DNA from: Collinsella sp.
Lineage (GTDB): Bacteria; Actinomycetota; Coriobacteriia; Coriobacteriales; Coriobacteriaceae
NCBI GenBank assembly: GCA_022713905.1
Contig: JAIHTM010000098.1
Coordinates: forward strand, 1-8,605
Direction: 5' to 3'
DNA: 8,605 nt
Below are positions 1 to 5,545 of the stretch, piece after piece. Position numbers and translations under genes: made by a program. The notes beneath the pieces are model-generated. The model made no database searches. It worked only from the letters and a program-made list of their open reading frames with translations, and was not told where the DNA came from. Each line of letters starts with the position of its first letter. Positions within the stretch are counted from its first letter, which is position 1.

Positions 1-243
1 GATCAGATTCAGGGAACCATGCCCAGGGAGGACGGGGATGTGTGCATCGCTTCCTATATGAACTTCCTCATTGTAAACGGCGGCGTGATCGTACCCCAGT
101 ACGGGGACGAGAACGATGGGGCGGCCCTTGCCCAGATCCGGGAAATGTTCCCGGACCGGGAAGTGGTGGGCGTCCGGACAAAGGAAGTCGTATTCGGCGG
201 CGGAAACATCCACTGCATTACTCAGCAGGAGCCGTCCGCTTAA
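1..243 (+). CDS. aguA: Agmatine deiminase, C-terminal part (5' end outside window)
   Basis: This open frame runs in from the window edge and stops at TAA 241-243, leaving about 80 residues of the C-terminus. The visible residues match the end of agmatine deiminase (peptidyl-arginine-deiminase-like family): an ASYMNFLIVNGGVIVPQYGD stretch, then a Pro-Asp-Arg-Glu-Val-Val-Gly segment, and the signature GGGNIHCITQQEP, whose Cys is the catalytic nucleophile in this family. The enzyme hydrolyses agmatine to N-carbamoylputrescine and ammonia in the cytoplasm, a step towards putrescine. All four arginine codons here are AGG or CGG, while the genes from 786 to 6922 favour CGC and CGT, so the gene may be acquired. 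The transporter at 786 follows on the same strand but beyond a terminator. The family call is firm; the rest of the gene cannot be seen. Confidence 0.93.
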   Translation, partial: DQIQGTMPREDGDVCIASYMNFLIVNGGVIVPQYGDENDGAALAQIREMFPDREVVGVRTKEVVFGGGNIHCITQQEPSA

Positions 244-247
244 TCGT

Positions 248-350
248 CTGGCTTCCTGAGCCACGGCACCTTCCCGTTCATTCGTCGCTTGCGTACCAAA
301 GTACGCGGCGCTCCTCTTTCACGGGAATCTGCCGTACCTCAGAAACCCAG
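248..350. repeat. Long nested stem-loop downstream of aguA
   Basis: Six successive paired segments lie symmetrically around a CAAA loop: 248-251 with 347-350, 256-260 with 338-342, 263-268 with 330-335, 271-277 with 321-327, 286-288 with 308-310, and 291-296 (GCGTAC) with 301-306 (GTACGC). That is 31 base pairs separated by small, mostly symmetric internal loops (4x4, 2x2, 2x2, one larger near 278-285/311-320, and 2x1). The pairing was read directly. There is no T-run after it, so it is not a classical terminator. It may be a structured RNA in the 3' untranslated region of aguA, a processing site, or a dispersed palindromic repeat. Confidence 0.6.
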
Positions 351-440
351 CCGATCAACTGGACAATCGGCAAATCAGTCCATCTCGGGGCATTGATGGT
401 TGGCTTGCTTGATGTCTTGGTTGGCTGGATTTTCTTATAT

Positions 441-480
441 GGGCACTCCGTTGCCTCCACTTCGGAGTGCCCTTTTTCTT
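441..480 (+). terminator. Rho-independent terminator after aguA
   Basis: A perfect 10-bp stem, GGGCACTCCG (441-450) with CGGAGTGCCC (463-472), closes a 12-base loop and is followed at once by TTTTTCTTT. It lies about 200 bases after the aguA stop and is the likely end of that transcript. It separates aguA from the permease gene. Confidence 0.88.
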
Positions 481-482
481 TG

Positions 483-565
483 ATTGAATACGCGTCTGAC
501 CTGGGATTTTTTGCGGGTTAGGCCAATTGTTCGCTTGTATTTCCCAGGTCAGACGCGTCTTCAAT
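483..565. repeat. 24-bp imperfect inverted repeat (83-bp palindromic element)
   Basis: The arms 483-506 and 542-565 are complementary at 23 of 24 positions. They contain a 17-base perfect core, ACGCGTCTGACCTGGGA (490-506), matched by TCCCAGGTCAGACGCGT (542-558), and one mismatch (489 with 559). The 35-base centre can add GCG (513-515) with CGC (532-534). No T-run follows on either strand, so it is not a normal terminator. The compact shape with near-identical ends resembles a small palindromic or MITE-like repeat, but no second copy is in the window. Confidence 0.7.
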
Positions 566-690
566 TGCCGAAAGTTTCCGGTCGCGAGCGCGGCCGTTTT
601 GATCGGAGTATCTATGTACCAGCGTATCGTTATCTACACGCGCCTGTTCCGCGAGCGCTGGTCCAACAACTGCATCCTCTCCTCTCTTTG

Positions 691-766
691 GGATGGCACC
701 TGTACCGGTGACGCGGCCTGCAACCCTACCTTGGGCTGCGCCTTCGGTACAGATGCCATCCTTTTT
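691..766 (+). promoter_or_regulatory. Terminator-like hairpin in the permease leader (putative attenuator)
   Basis: GGATGGCACCTGTACCG (691-707) pairs with CGGTACAGATGCCATCC (745-761) over 17 positions with one C/A mismatch (699/753), and TTTTT follows at 762-766. Inside, GGC (716-718) and GCC (740-742), GCA and TGC, and CCC and GGG can also pair. The T-run ends only 6 bases before the permease Shine-Dalgarno (773-779), so termination here would block expression of the permease. The upstream TGCATCC (671-677) can pair with GGATGGCA (691-698) with one bulge, which would break the terminator. The geometry fits a riboswitch or attenuator, but no known aptamer class was recognised. Confidence 0.6.
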
Positions 767-785
767 GCTGTAGGGGGAGTGTGCC

Positions 786-2213
786 ATGGCAGGTAAAAAG
801 TTCTCCCTCTTCGAGGTCATCCTCTCGGTCATCTGCGTCGTGTTTACCATCGAGGCGGCGGCTCCGGCATCTGCCATGGGCAACGTGCAGTTCTTCTGGT
901 GGATCTTCCTTATCATCACGTTTTTGCTGCCCTATGGCCTGGTGGTGGCCGAGCTGGGCACGGCGTTCGATTCCGAGGGCGGCCTGTATGACTGGGTCCG
1001 CCTGGGCCTGGGTGACCGTTGGGGCGCCCGCTGCTCCTGGTGCTACTGGGTCAACTTTCCCCTGTGGGTGGCAAGCATCGCCTGCATGTTTCCCAGCGTT
1101 ATCAACGCGGTATGGGGTGTTGAGTTTTCGCTCGGCACTCGGATCGCCATCGAGCTCGCCTTTGTGTGGAGCGTCACGGTCATGGCGATGCAGCCGGTAG
1201 CCGAGGCCGATTGGGTCATGGACGGCGGTGCCGTCATCAAGGTACTCATTACCGCCGTAGTGGGTGTCGTCGGTATTTGGTTTGCCTGCAACAACGGCTT
1301 TGCCAACGACATGTCGTTCGAGACTTTCGTTCCTAATCTGGGCGATACCAACTCGCTGACGTACCTGTCGATTATCCTATTCAACTTTATGGGCTTCGAA
1401 GTGGTTGCGACCTTTGCCAGTACGATGAAAAACCCATCGCGCGATATCCCCAAGGCGGTTATCGCTGGTGGCGTTGCCATTGCGGCAATCTACATTATCT
1501 GCGGCATCGGCATTGGAGCCGCGGTTCCCACCGAGCAGCTTTCGCTCGATTCGGGCATTGTGGACGCGGTCGCCGCCATGTTGGGGCGCAGCCATCCGCT
1601 GACGATGGTCGTGGGCGTGGCCTTTTTGGTGACGCTGTTCGCCAACATGATCTGCTGGAGCTTTGGCGTTAACAACGTGGCGAGCTATGCCGCGCGTCAT
1701 GGCAATATGCCGCGTCCCTTTGCGCTGGTGTCCAAGAAGACCGGCATGCCCAATGGCTCGGCAATCATTAACGGTTGTTTTGCCAGCCTGGTACTACTGC
1801 TTCAGATTCCGCTGGGCGAGGGCTCCGACGTCTTTTGGGTTTTCTTCTCGATGAACGTCGTCTTTTTGCTTATGAGCTATATCCCGATGTTCCCAGCGTT
1901 TTGGCGCCTGCGCAAATATGACGATCGCCCGCGCGTGTTCCGCGCGCCCTTCGAGGGCAAGGTGCTTGCGGTGGCACTTGCGATTCCCGTGGTGGAGCTT
2001 GTGCTTTCGATTGTCGCTACGATTGTGCCGCTCAACGGCTCGCCCGCCGAAATGGCAAAGCTGCCCATTCTCATGGGTGTGGTGATCGCCGTGTTGCTGG
2101 GCGAGGTTTCGCGCCTCGTATCGCGCCGCGGCCGCAGCGTCGACAATCCCGGCGTTGGTGCAAGAAGGACAGGTTTCTTTGCACCAAAACGTTTCTTTGC
2201 ACCAAAACAGTAG
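786..2213 (+). CDS. APC-family amino acid/polyamine permease
   Basis: A 475-residue inner-membrane transporter of the amino acid-polyamine-organocation superfamily. Start ATG 786 is set by GGGGGAG (773-779) with a 6-base gap. The protein is hydrophobic throughout with about 12 membrane spans. Near residues 55-75 it has the AELGTAF-EGGLYDW block seen in agmatine/putrescine and tyrosine/tyramine type antiporters, and near residues 200-225 the GFEVVATFASTMKNPSRDIPKAV block typical of APC helix 6 and the following loop. Its place after agmatine deiminase makes agmatine or putrescine a plausible substrate, but a terminator lies between them and the substrate cannot be read from sequence. A terminator-like hairpin in the leader suggests control by attenuation. 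The last residues contain a tandem FFAPKR/FFAPKQ repeat encoded by a duplicated 18-mer. The downstream neighbour at 2249-2440 is convergent. Confidence 0.88.
   Translation: MAGKKFSLFEVILSVICVVFTIEAAAPASAMGNVQFFWWIFLIITFLLPYGLVVAELGTAFDSEGGLYDWVRLGLGDRWGARCSWCYWVNFPLWVASIACMFPSVINAVWGVEFSLGTRIAIELAFVWSVTVMAMQPVAEADWVMDGGAVIKVLITAVVGVVGIWFACNNGFANDMSFETFVPNLGDTNSLTYLSIILFNFMGFEVVATFASTMKNPSRDIPKAVIAGGVAIAAIYIICGIGIGAAVPTEQLSLDSGIVDAVAAMLGRSHPLTMVVGVAFLVTLFANMICWSFGVNNVASYAARHGNMPRPFALVSKKTGMPNGSAIINGCFASLVLLLQIPLGEGSDVFWVFFSMNVVFLLMSYIPMFPAFWRLRKYDDRPRVFRAPFEGKVLAVALAIPVVELVLSIVATIVPLNGSPAEMAKLPILMGVVIAVLLGEVSRLVSRRGRSVDNPGVGARRTGFFAPKRFFAPKQ
2155..2208 (+). repeat. Tandem 18-bp duplication with a matching inverted arm at the permease 3' end
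   Basis: GTTTCTTTGCACCAAAAC occurs twice back to back, at 2173-2190 and 2191-2208, perfectly conserved and in frame; it codes for a repeated FFAPK unit just before the stop. Upstream, TTGGTGCAA (2155-2163) is the exact reverse complement of TTGCACCAA in each copy (2179-2187 and 2197-2205), so one left arm can pair with either of two right arms. No T-run follows, so it is not a standard terminator. Confidence 0.85.
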
Positions 2214-2248
2214 CTCCGCGAGCTGCGCGGCGCTTGCCGCATCTTGGA

Positions 2249-2440
2249 TTACTGTTCGCGGTGCTCGGGATTGGAAGCGAGCTTAGGCGCAAAGTAGGGG
2301 ACGTGGCCCAGGTAAGGGCAGCTGTCGTTGCGCTCATCAACGATGCAGGGAACGTCATCGTAGGTCATGGTCGAACCGATCTTGGCGATGGCCTTGGCGG
2401 CGGGCGCGACAATAATCTTGAGCGGTGCAATCGGCGCCAT
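2249..2440 (-). CDS. Small protein of unknown function (63 residues)
   Basis: I do not recognise this protein. It is supported as a real gene by a near-ideal Shine-Dalgarno, AAAGGAGA (plus-strand 2445-2452), 4 bases before the ATG, by codon use like that of the neighbouring genes, and by its fit between two genes without overlap. The N-terminal 25 residues are rich in Ala, Ile and Lys (APIAPLKIIVAPAAKAIAKIG) and may form an amphipathic helix. The C-terminal half is polar, with Cys in a VPCIVDE segment and in a SCPYLGHVPYF segment, and ends EHREQ. Two cysteines are too few for a typical zinc ribbon. No signal peptide is convincing. It is convergent with the permease and divergent from the LuxR gene, with an 89-base shared promoter region. 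Confidence 0.72.
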   Translation of the reverse strand: MAPIAPLKIIVAPAAKAIAKIGSTMTYDDVPCIVDERNDSCPYLGHVPYFAPKLASNPEHREQ

Positions 2441-2444
2441 GGCA

Positions 2445-2452
2445 TCTCCTTT
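2445..2452 (-). promoter_or_regulatory. Strong ribosome binding site of the 63-residue gene
   Basis: On the minus strand this reads AAAGGAGA, followed by 4 bases and ATG. It is one of the best Shine-Dalgarno matches in the window and is the main evidence that the small frame is translated. Confidence 0.75.
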
Positions 2453-2457
2453 CGATC

Positions 2458-2492
2458 TTGGTATTCGTTCGATGTCTTACCATAACTGTAAT
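2458..2492 (+). promoter_or_regulatory. Candidate promoter of the LuxR-family gene
   Basis: TTGGTA (2458-2463) and CATAAC (2481-2486) are 17 bases apart and each match the sigma-70 consensus at four of six positions. An alternative -10 is TGTAAT (2487-2492), five of six, with a poor -35. This is the AT-richer part of the divergent intergenic region. It is a weak prediction. Confidence 0.3.
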
Positions 2493-2520
2493 GCGGAATC
2501 AAGCTGGTTGTGTGCGGAAT
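2492..2520 (+). promoter_or_regulatory. Paired direct repeat TGCGGAAT upstream of the LuxR-family gene
   Basis: TGCGGAAT occurs at 2492-2499 and again at 2513-2520. The start-to-start spacing is 21 bp, two helical turns, so both copies would face the same side of the DNA. The second copy ends 9 bases before the proposed start. The layout fits an operator for the regulator itself, but two 8-mers alone are thin evidence. Confidence 0.35.
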
Positions 2521-2529
2521 GAGAGTAGT

Positions 2530-3522
2530 ATGAGCTTCGCATTCTTTATCTACACGATTCTTGTCATGGGCGTTGGATTGGTGACGGCATCAACTGCACT
2601 CGTAATATGGCTCATGACTCGTCGACGCGATTGTTTGGTGGCGGCCGCGGGCTTCCTTCTCTATATCTTCGATATGTCGGTGATCTTCTTTGATGAGTAC
2701 AACCGGCTCAAATATGACTATGTGGTGACGTTTAATGAGCCGCTTCAACATCCGTTACTGCGCTGCGCGCTGGGCGTGGCGATTCTTGCGTGCGTATGGC
2801 TTTGGGTAACGTTTCGCTTACACGATGAGGTGACCGTTAAGCGCGTTGCCGCATATGTCGTACCGATCGCCGTGCTTCAGCTTGCTCTGGTGCCTCGTAC
2901 TGGCTTTGCGGGCCAGGTTCAGCAATATCTTTTTTGGCTTACGCGCGATTTGGGAATGGCATTCTGCTTGGTATATGCTTACGCTCGCTATCGCAAGACG
3001 GAGAATAGGGCTGAGCGGCTCGACCTTGAGCGCACTCGGACATTCTTTCGCATAGCCTGCGTGCTTACCGTGATGGTGGTTATCGAGGATACCTATATGA
3101 TCCTATTCTGCACGCCTGACGTTGACAACGTGATGGTGAGCGCCTTTTTATGGTATCTGGGCGAGCGGAATATCTCAGAGAATTTATTGTTTGTGGCTGC
3201 AGCCGTTCAGCTATTTAAACAGTTCAGCCATATCTTACGTGTGTTCTCGCGTCACCCTCGTGCCGATGAAGAGGTAGCGACAGAGCGCCGTGATGCACGG
3301 GAGGACCTTGTCTCGCGTGTTGTGATTTTCTCGGACGAGCATGGGCTTTCAAAGCGTGAACAGGAAGTGCTTACACTCGTATTGCGTGGACTCGATGTCC
3401 AAAATATTGCTAACGAACTTGTGATTAGTCCGGGTACCGTCAAGGCTCACCCGCATCGCATCTATGTAAAGAGCGAAGTCAAGGCGCGTGACGACTTGAT
3501 TGAGACATTCTGGCGCTCGTAA
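2530..3522 (+). CDS. LuxR-family transcriptional regulator with N-terminal membrane domain
   Basis: A 330-residue protein with about seven hydrophobic segments over residues 1-235 and a LuxR/GerE helix-turn-helix at residues 273-325 (LSKREQEVL, then IANELVISPGTVKAH, IYVKSEVKARDDL). The sensor is thus in the membrane and the DNA-binding domain in the cytoplasm, an arrangement common in Coriobacteriia, where such genes often sit beside the transporters or enzymes they control. The frame is open further upstream, but ATG 2530 is preferred because the protein then starts directly with a membrane segment (MSFAFFIYTILVMG); its Shine-Dalgarno is poor (GAGAG, 2521-2525). Residue 308, normally a hydrophobic residue in the recognition helix, is proline (TVKAHPHRIY), which could weaken DNA binding. 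The ligand is unknown. Amidohydrolase and MATE genes follow on the same strand and are the likeliest targets. Confidence 0.9.
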   Translation: MSFAFFIYTILVMGVGLVTASTALVIWLMTRRRDCLVAAAGFLLYIFDMSVIFFDEYNRLKYDYVVTFNEPLQHPLLRCALGVAILACVWLWVTFRLHDEVTVKRVAAYVVPIAVLQLALVPRTGFAGQVQQYLFWLTRDLGMAFCLVYAYARYRKTENRAERLDLERTRTFFRIACVLTVMVVIEDTYMILFCTPDVDNVMVSAFLWYLGERNISENLLFVAAAVQLFKQFSHILRVFSRHPRADEEVATERRDAREDLVSRVVIFSDEHGLSKREQEVLTLVLRGLDVQNIANELVISPGTVKAHPHRIYVKSEVKARDDLIETFWRS

Positions 3523-3528
3523 GGCTGG

Positions 3529-3561
3529 AGTGGTTCGGCTGACGGCGTATCGCAGACCACT
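3529..3561 (+). terminator. Stem-loop after the LuxR stop, weak terminator candidate
   Basis: AGTGGT (3529-3534) pairs with ACCACT (3556-3561), and inside it CTGaCG pairs with CGCAG, giving about 11 base pairs. It starts 6 bases after the stop codon. There is no T-run, so termination would be inefficient or factor-dependent. Confidence 0.3.
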
Positions 3562-3744
3562 TGGCGTAATGAAGCGACAATAAACTTTGACAATAAAATA
3601 CCTGCTCAGACGTGTAAACCTTCTTAAGCCGTCCGTTCGCTCGCTTCCATCTTGGCAGCTTGTGCAGGAGGTGCGTCAATGGGTGTTGACACGGGGCGTA
3701 GGGCGCTGGACAGACGCCCGACCGCTCGTAGGCACGTGTCATGT

Positions 3745-3765
3745 AGGGAGCGACAAATGCTCCCT
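3745..3765 (+). promoter_or_regulatory. Perfect 7-bp hairpin in the amidohydrolase leader
   Basis: AGGGAGC (3745-3751) pairs with GCTCCCT (3759-3765) around the loop GACAAAT. It lies 65 bases before the amidohydrolase start and has no T-run. It could be an operator-like inverted repeat or an RNA leader element. Confidence 0.4.
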
Positions 3766-3829
3766 CACCGATTGGGCGCGTCGTATCGTGGCGCTCATCC
3801 ATTGTCCTGTAACGTCTGAGGAGGCTCAT

Positions 3830-5458
3830 ATGGACAAAGCGGATTTAGTCATCAAAAGTAATGCTGTGTTCACTGGTGACGGGCTGGCCCCGTTCAAGGG
3901 CGGCGTTGCCGTCGCAGGTGACAGGATTGTTGCGTGCGGCGAGGATAAGTACCTCGACGCTTTTATCGGGCCCGATACCGAGGTGCGCGACTATGGCGAT
4001 AAGCTCGTCATGCCTGGCATCATCGACTCACACACTCACTATGCCCAGGGCGCCTTTGTGTCCGATCCCGATTTCGCCGTCAATCTCATCGATTGCACAA
4101 GCTTTGAGCAGTGTATGGAACGCGTGCAGGCGTTTGCCGAAGACCACCCGAACAACGAGTGGATCGTGGGCTATCAGGTTATCCAGTTCCAGTGGGACGT
4201 GCCCGAGATGCCTACGGCGGCAATGATCGATGAGTACATTTCGGACCGTCCGGTCTTTTTGCAGCAGGTTGACGTGCACACGTTTAGTGCCAACACCTGC
4301 GCAATCGAGAAAATCGGCATTACTGCTGAAACGCCAGACCCATCAGGCGGCAAGATTCTTAGGGATGAAGCTGGCAACCCCACTGGGGTCTTCTCGAACA
4401 ACGCGGGATCCCTTTTCTTGGATGAGGTATACAATCCTGCCCCCGAGGTGGCTAGTGCTTCCTTTGCCAAGACCGCGCATCGTGCCAACGCTCTCGGTAT
4501 TACGACAGTCGGCATGGTAAACCCCACTTTTGTGAGCATGGATAACCCCTATAAATTCCTCGCGGAGCTTAACCGCAAGGGCGAACTTCCGTTGCGCGTG
4601 TTCATGTACACAGACCTTTTTGAGAACGAGGCCATGACGCTCGAGGAGATTTGGGCGAAATACGACTTCCCGGGCACGCAAGTCGAGTGGCATGGCTTTA
4701 AGCAGTTCATTGACGGTGTGTGTTCCGATCATACTGCTTGGATGCTCGAGCCCTATGCTAATGCTCCCGAGACCTGTGGCGAGCCGGCTGAGGAACCTGA
4801 GCGTGTGCGCAAAGCCATCCTTAAAGCGCTTGAGTGGGGTGTCGACACGCGCATCCATGCCATAGGCGATCGTTCCGTACGCTTTATCCTGGACTGCTTC
4901 GAGGAGGGCGAGAAGCGTTACGGTCTTATGGGCTGTCGTCACTCCATGGAGCACAACGAGACTGTTCAACCTGAGGATTTGCCGCGCTATGCGGAGCTCG
5001 GCGTCTGTCCGGCCATGCAGCCGTGGCATATGCTGCTTGATATGGCAGACTTGGCAAAGGACGACGCCGTTGGTCCCGAGCGCGCGGCGCTCTCGTGGCC
5101 AATTCATAGCCTGCTCGCGAGCGGTGCCTGCGTGCATCTGGGCTCCGACTTCCCGGTCGTGGGGCTTGAGCCTATGGAGGAAGTCTATGGAGCGGTCTAC
5201 CGCATGCTCGAGGATGGATCTAATCCTGAGGGTTGGTTCCCCGAGGAGCGAATCACTATGGCCGAGGCCCTGCGCGCATACACCTACGGCAGCGCCTACG
5301 CTATGCATGCTGAGGACCGCATCGGCACACTCGCCTGCGGCAAGCAAGCCGACATTTGCGTACTCGACCGCAATCTCTTTACCTGCGAGCCGGCAGAGGT
5401 GCTCGAGGCTACCGCGGCCCTTATGATGATCGCCGGCAAGGTGGTCTTTGAGGCCTAG
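3830..5458 (+). CDS. Metal-dependent amidohydrolase, YtcJ-like (Amidohydro_3 family)
   Basis: A 542-residue cytoplasmic hydrolase of the amidohydrolase superfamily. Start ATG 3830 is fixed by GAGGAGG (3818-3824) five bases upstream and by the typical N-terminus (DLVIKSNAVFTGDG, with GGVAVAGDRIVACG). The metal site is complete: PGIIDSHTHY with His68 and His70, the Lys291 region (GFKQFIDG), His343 in RIHAIGD, His375 in HSMEHNE, and Asp440 in LGSDFPV. Members of this group (YtcJ, N-substituted formamide deformylase NfdA) split exocyclic amide or formamide bonds; the real substrate here cannot be told from sequence. There is no signal peptide. The length is usual for the family and no residue is missing. 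A membrane LuxR regulator lies upstream and a MATE exporter starts 87 bases downstream on the same strand, which suggests that substrate or product moves across the membrane. Confidence 0.92.
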   Translation: MDKADLVIKSNAVFTGDGLAPFKGGVAVAGDRIVACGEDKYLDAFIGPDTEVRDYGDKLVMPGIIDSHTHYAQGAFVSDPDFAVNLIDCTSFEQCMERVQAFAEDHPNNEWIVGYQVIQFQWDVPEMPTAAMIDEYISDRPVFLQQVDVHTFSANTCAIEKIGITAETPDPSGGKILRDEAGNPTGVFSNNAGSLFLDEVYNPAPEVASASFAKTAHRANALGITTVGMVNPTFVSMDNPYKFLAELNRKGELPLRVFMYTDLFENEAMTLEEIWAKYDFPGTQVEWHGFKQFIDGVCSDHTAWMLEPYANAPETCGEPAEEPERVRKAILKALEWGVDTRIHAIGDRSVRFILDCFEEGEKRYGLMGCRHSMEHNETVQPEDLPRYAELGVCPAMQPWHMLLDMADLAKDDAVGPERAALSWPIHSLLASGACVHLGSDFPVVGLEPMEEVYGAVYRMLEDGSNPEGWFPEERITMAEALRAYTYGSAYAMHAEDRIGTLACGKQADICVLDRNLFTCEPAEVLEATAALMMIAGKVVFEA

Positions 5459-5474
5459 CGCCATCGTTTGGTTG

Positions 5475-5502
5475 GGCGGCTTGGCGCCAGTTGTCAGCCG
5501 CC
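5475..5502 (+). other. Intercistronic stem-loop between amidohydrolase and MATE genes
   Basis: GGCGGCT (5475-5481) pairs perfectly with AGCCGCC (5496-5502). The loop itself contains the palindrome TGGCGCCA (5482-5489). There is no T-run, so it more likely acts in mRNA processing or stability than as a terminator, which is compatible with the two genes being cotranscribed. Confidence 0.45.
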
Positions 5503-5545
5503 TGACATCCATTCAGCACTACTCTCTCAAGGAAAGGGGAGAACA

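Larger units (their letters stand above)
244..785. other. Gene-free, structure-rich intergenic region between aguA and the permease
   Basis: No convincing gene lies in these 542 bases. Short open frames exist on both strands but lack suitable ribosome binding sites and cross strong inverted repeats. Instead the stretch holds, in order, a nested long stem (248-350), a rho-independent terminator (441-480), a 24-bp imperfect inverted repeat (483-565) and a terminator-like hairpin upstream of the permease start (691-766). Each is entered separately. The terminator most simply ends the aguA transcript, so the permease probably has its own promoter somewhere between about 480 and 670. No clear -35/-10 pair was found there. 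Confidence 0.7.
3523..3829. other. Intergenic region between LuxR and amidohydrolase genes
   Basis: No convincing gene lies in these 307 bases, although the amidohydrolase frame is open leftwards to about 3587; that extension has no ribosome binding site and an untypical protein sequence. The stretch holds a stem-loop just after the LuxR stop, a perfect 7-bp hairpin at 3745-3765, and a GGGCG/CGCCC hairpin (3701-3705 with 3715-3719). It also holds two perfect TTGACA hexamers, at 3587-3592 and 3686-3691. Neither TTGACA has a good -10 box 16-18 bases downstream, so the promoter is not assigned. The length and structure suggest the amidohydrolase has its own regulated promoter rather than reading through from LuxR. 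Confidence 0.55.

Noticed and set aside
278..460. Minus-strand open frame of 60 codons between aguA and the permease
   Set aside because: It starts inside the terminator stem, has no ribosome binding site, and lies across the nested stem; best explained as chance.
691..742. T-box leader, suggested by TGGCACC and ACGCGG near the permease hairpin
   Set aside because: The conserved T-box sequence (TGGnACCGCG in one block) is not intact and no stem I with a specifier loop was found.
614..796. Plus-strand frame from ATG 614 (about 60 residues), possible leader peptide
   Set aside because: It has no good Shine-Dalgarno, runs through the attenuator-like hairpin and past the permease start, and shows no run of regulatory codons.
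3587..3829. Longer N-terminus for the amidohydrolase from an upstream start
   Set aside because: The added 81 residues are unlike the family, there is no upstream ribosome binding site, and a near-perfect GAGGAGG precedes ATG 3830.
4343..5512. Long minus-strand frame opposite the amidohydrolase (389 codons)
   Set aside because: It is an antisense shadow of a gene with complete catalytic motifs; such frames are common opposite GC-rich genes.
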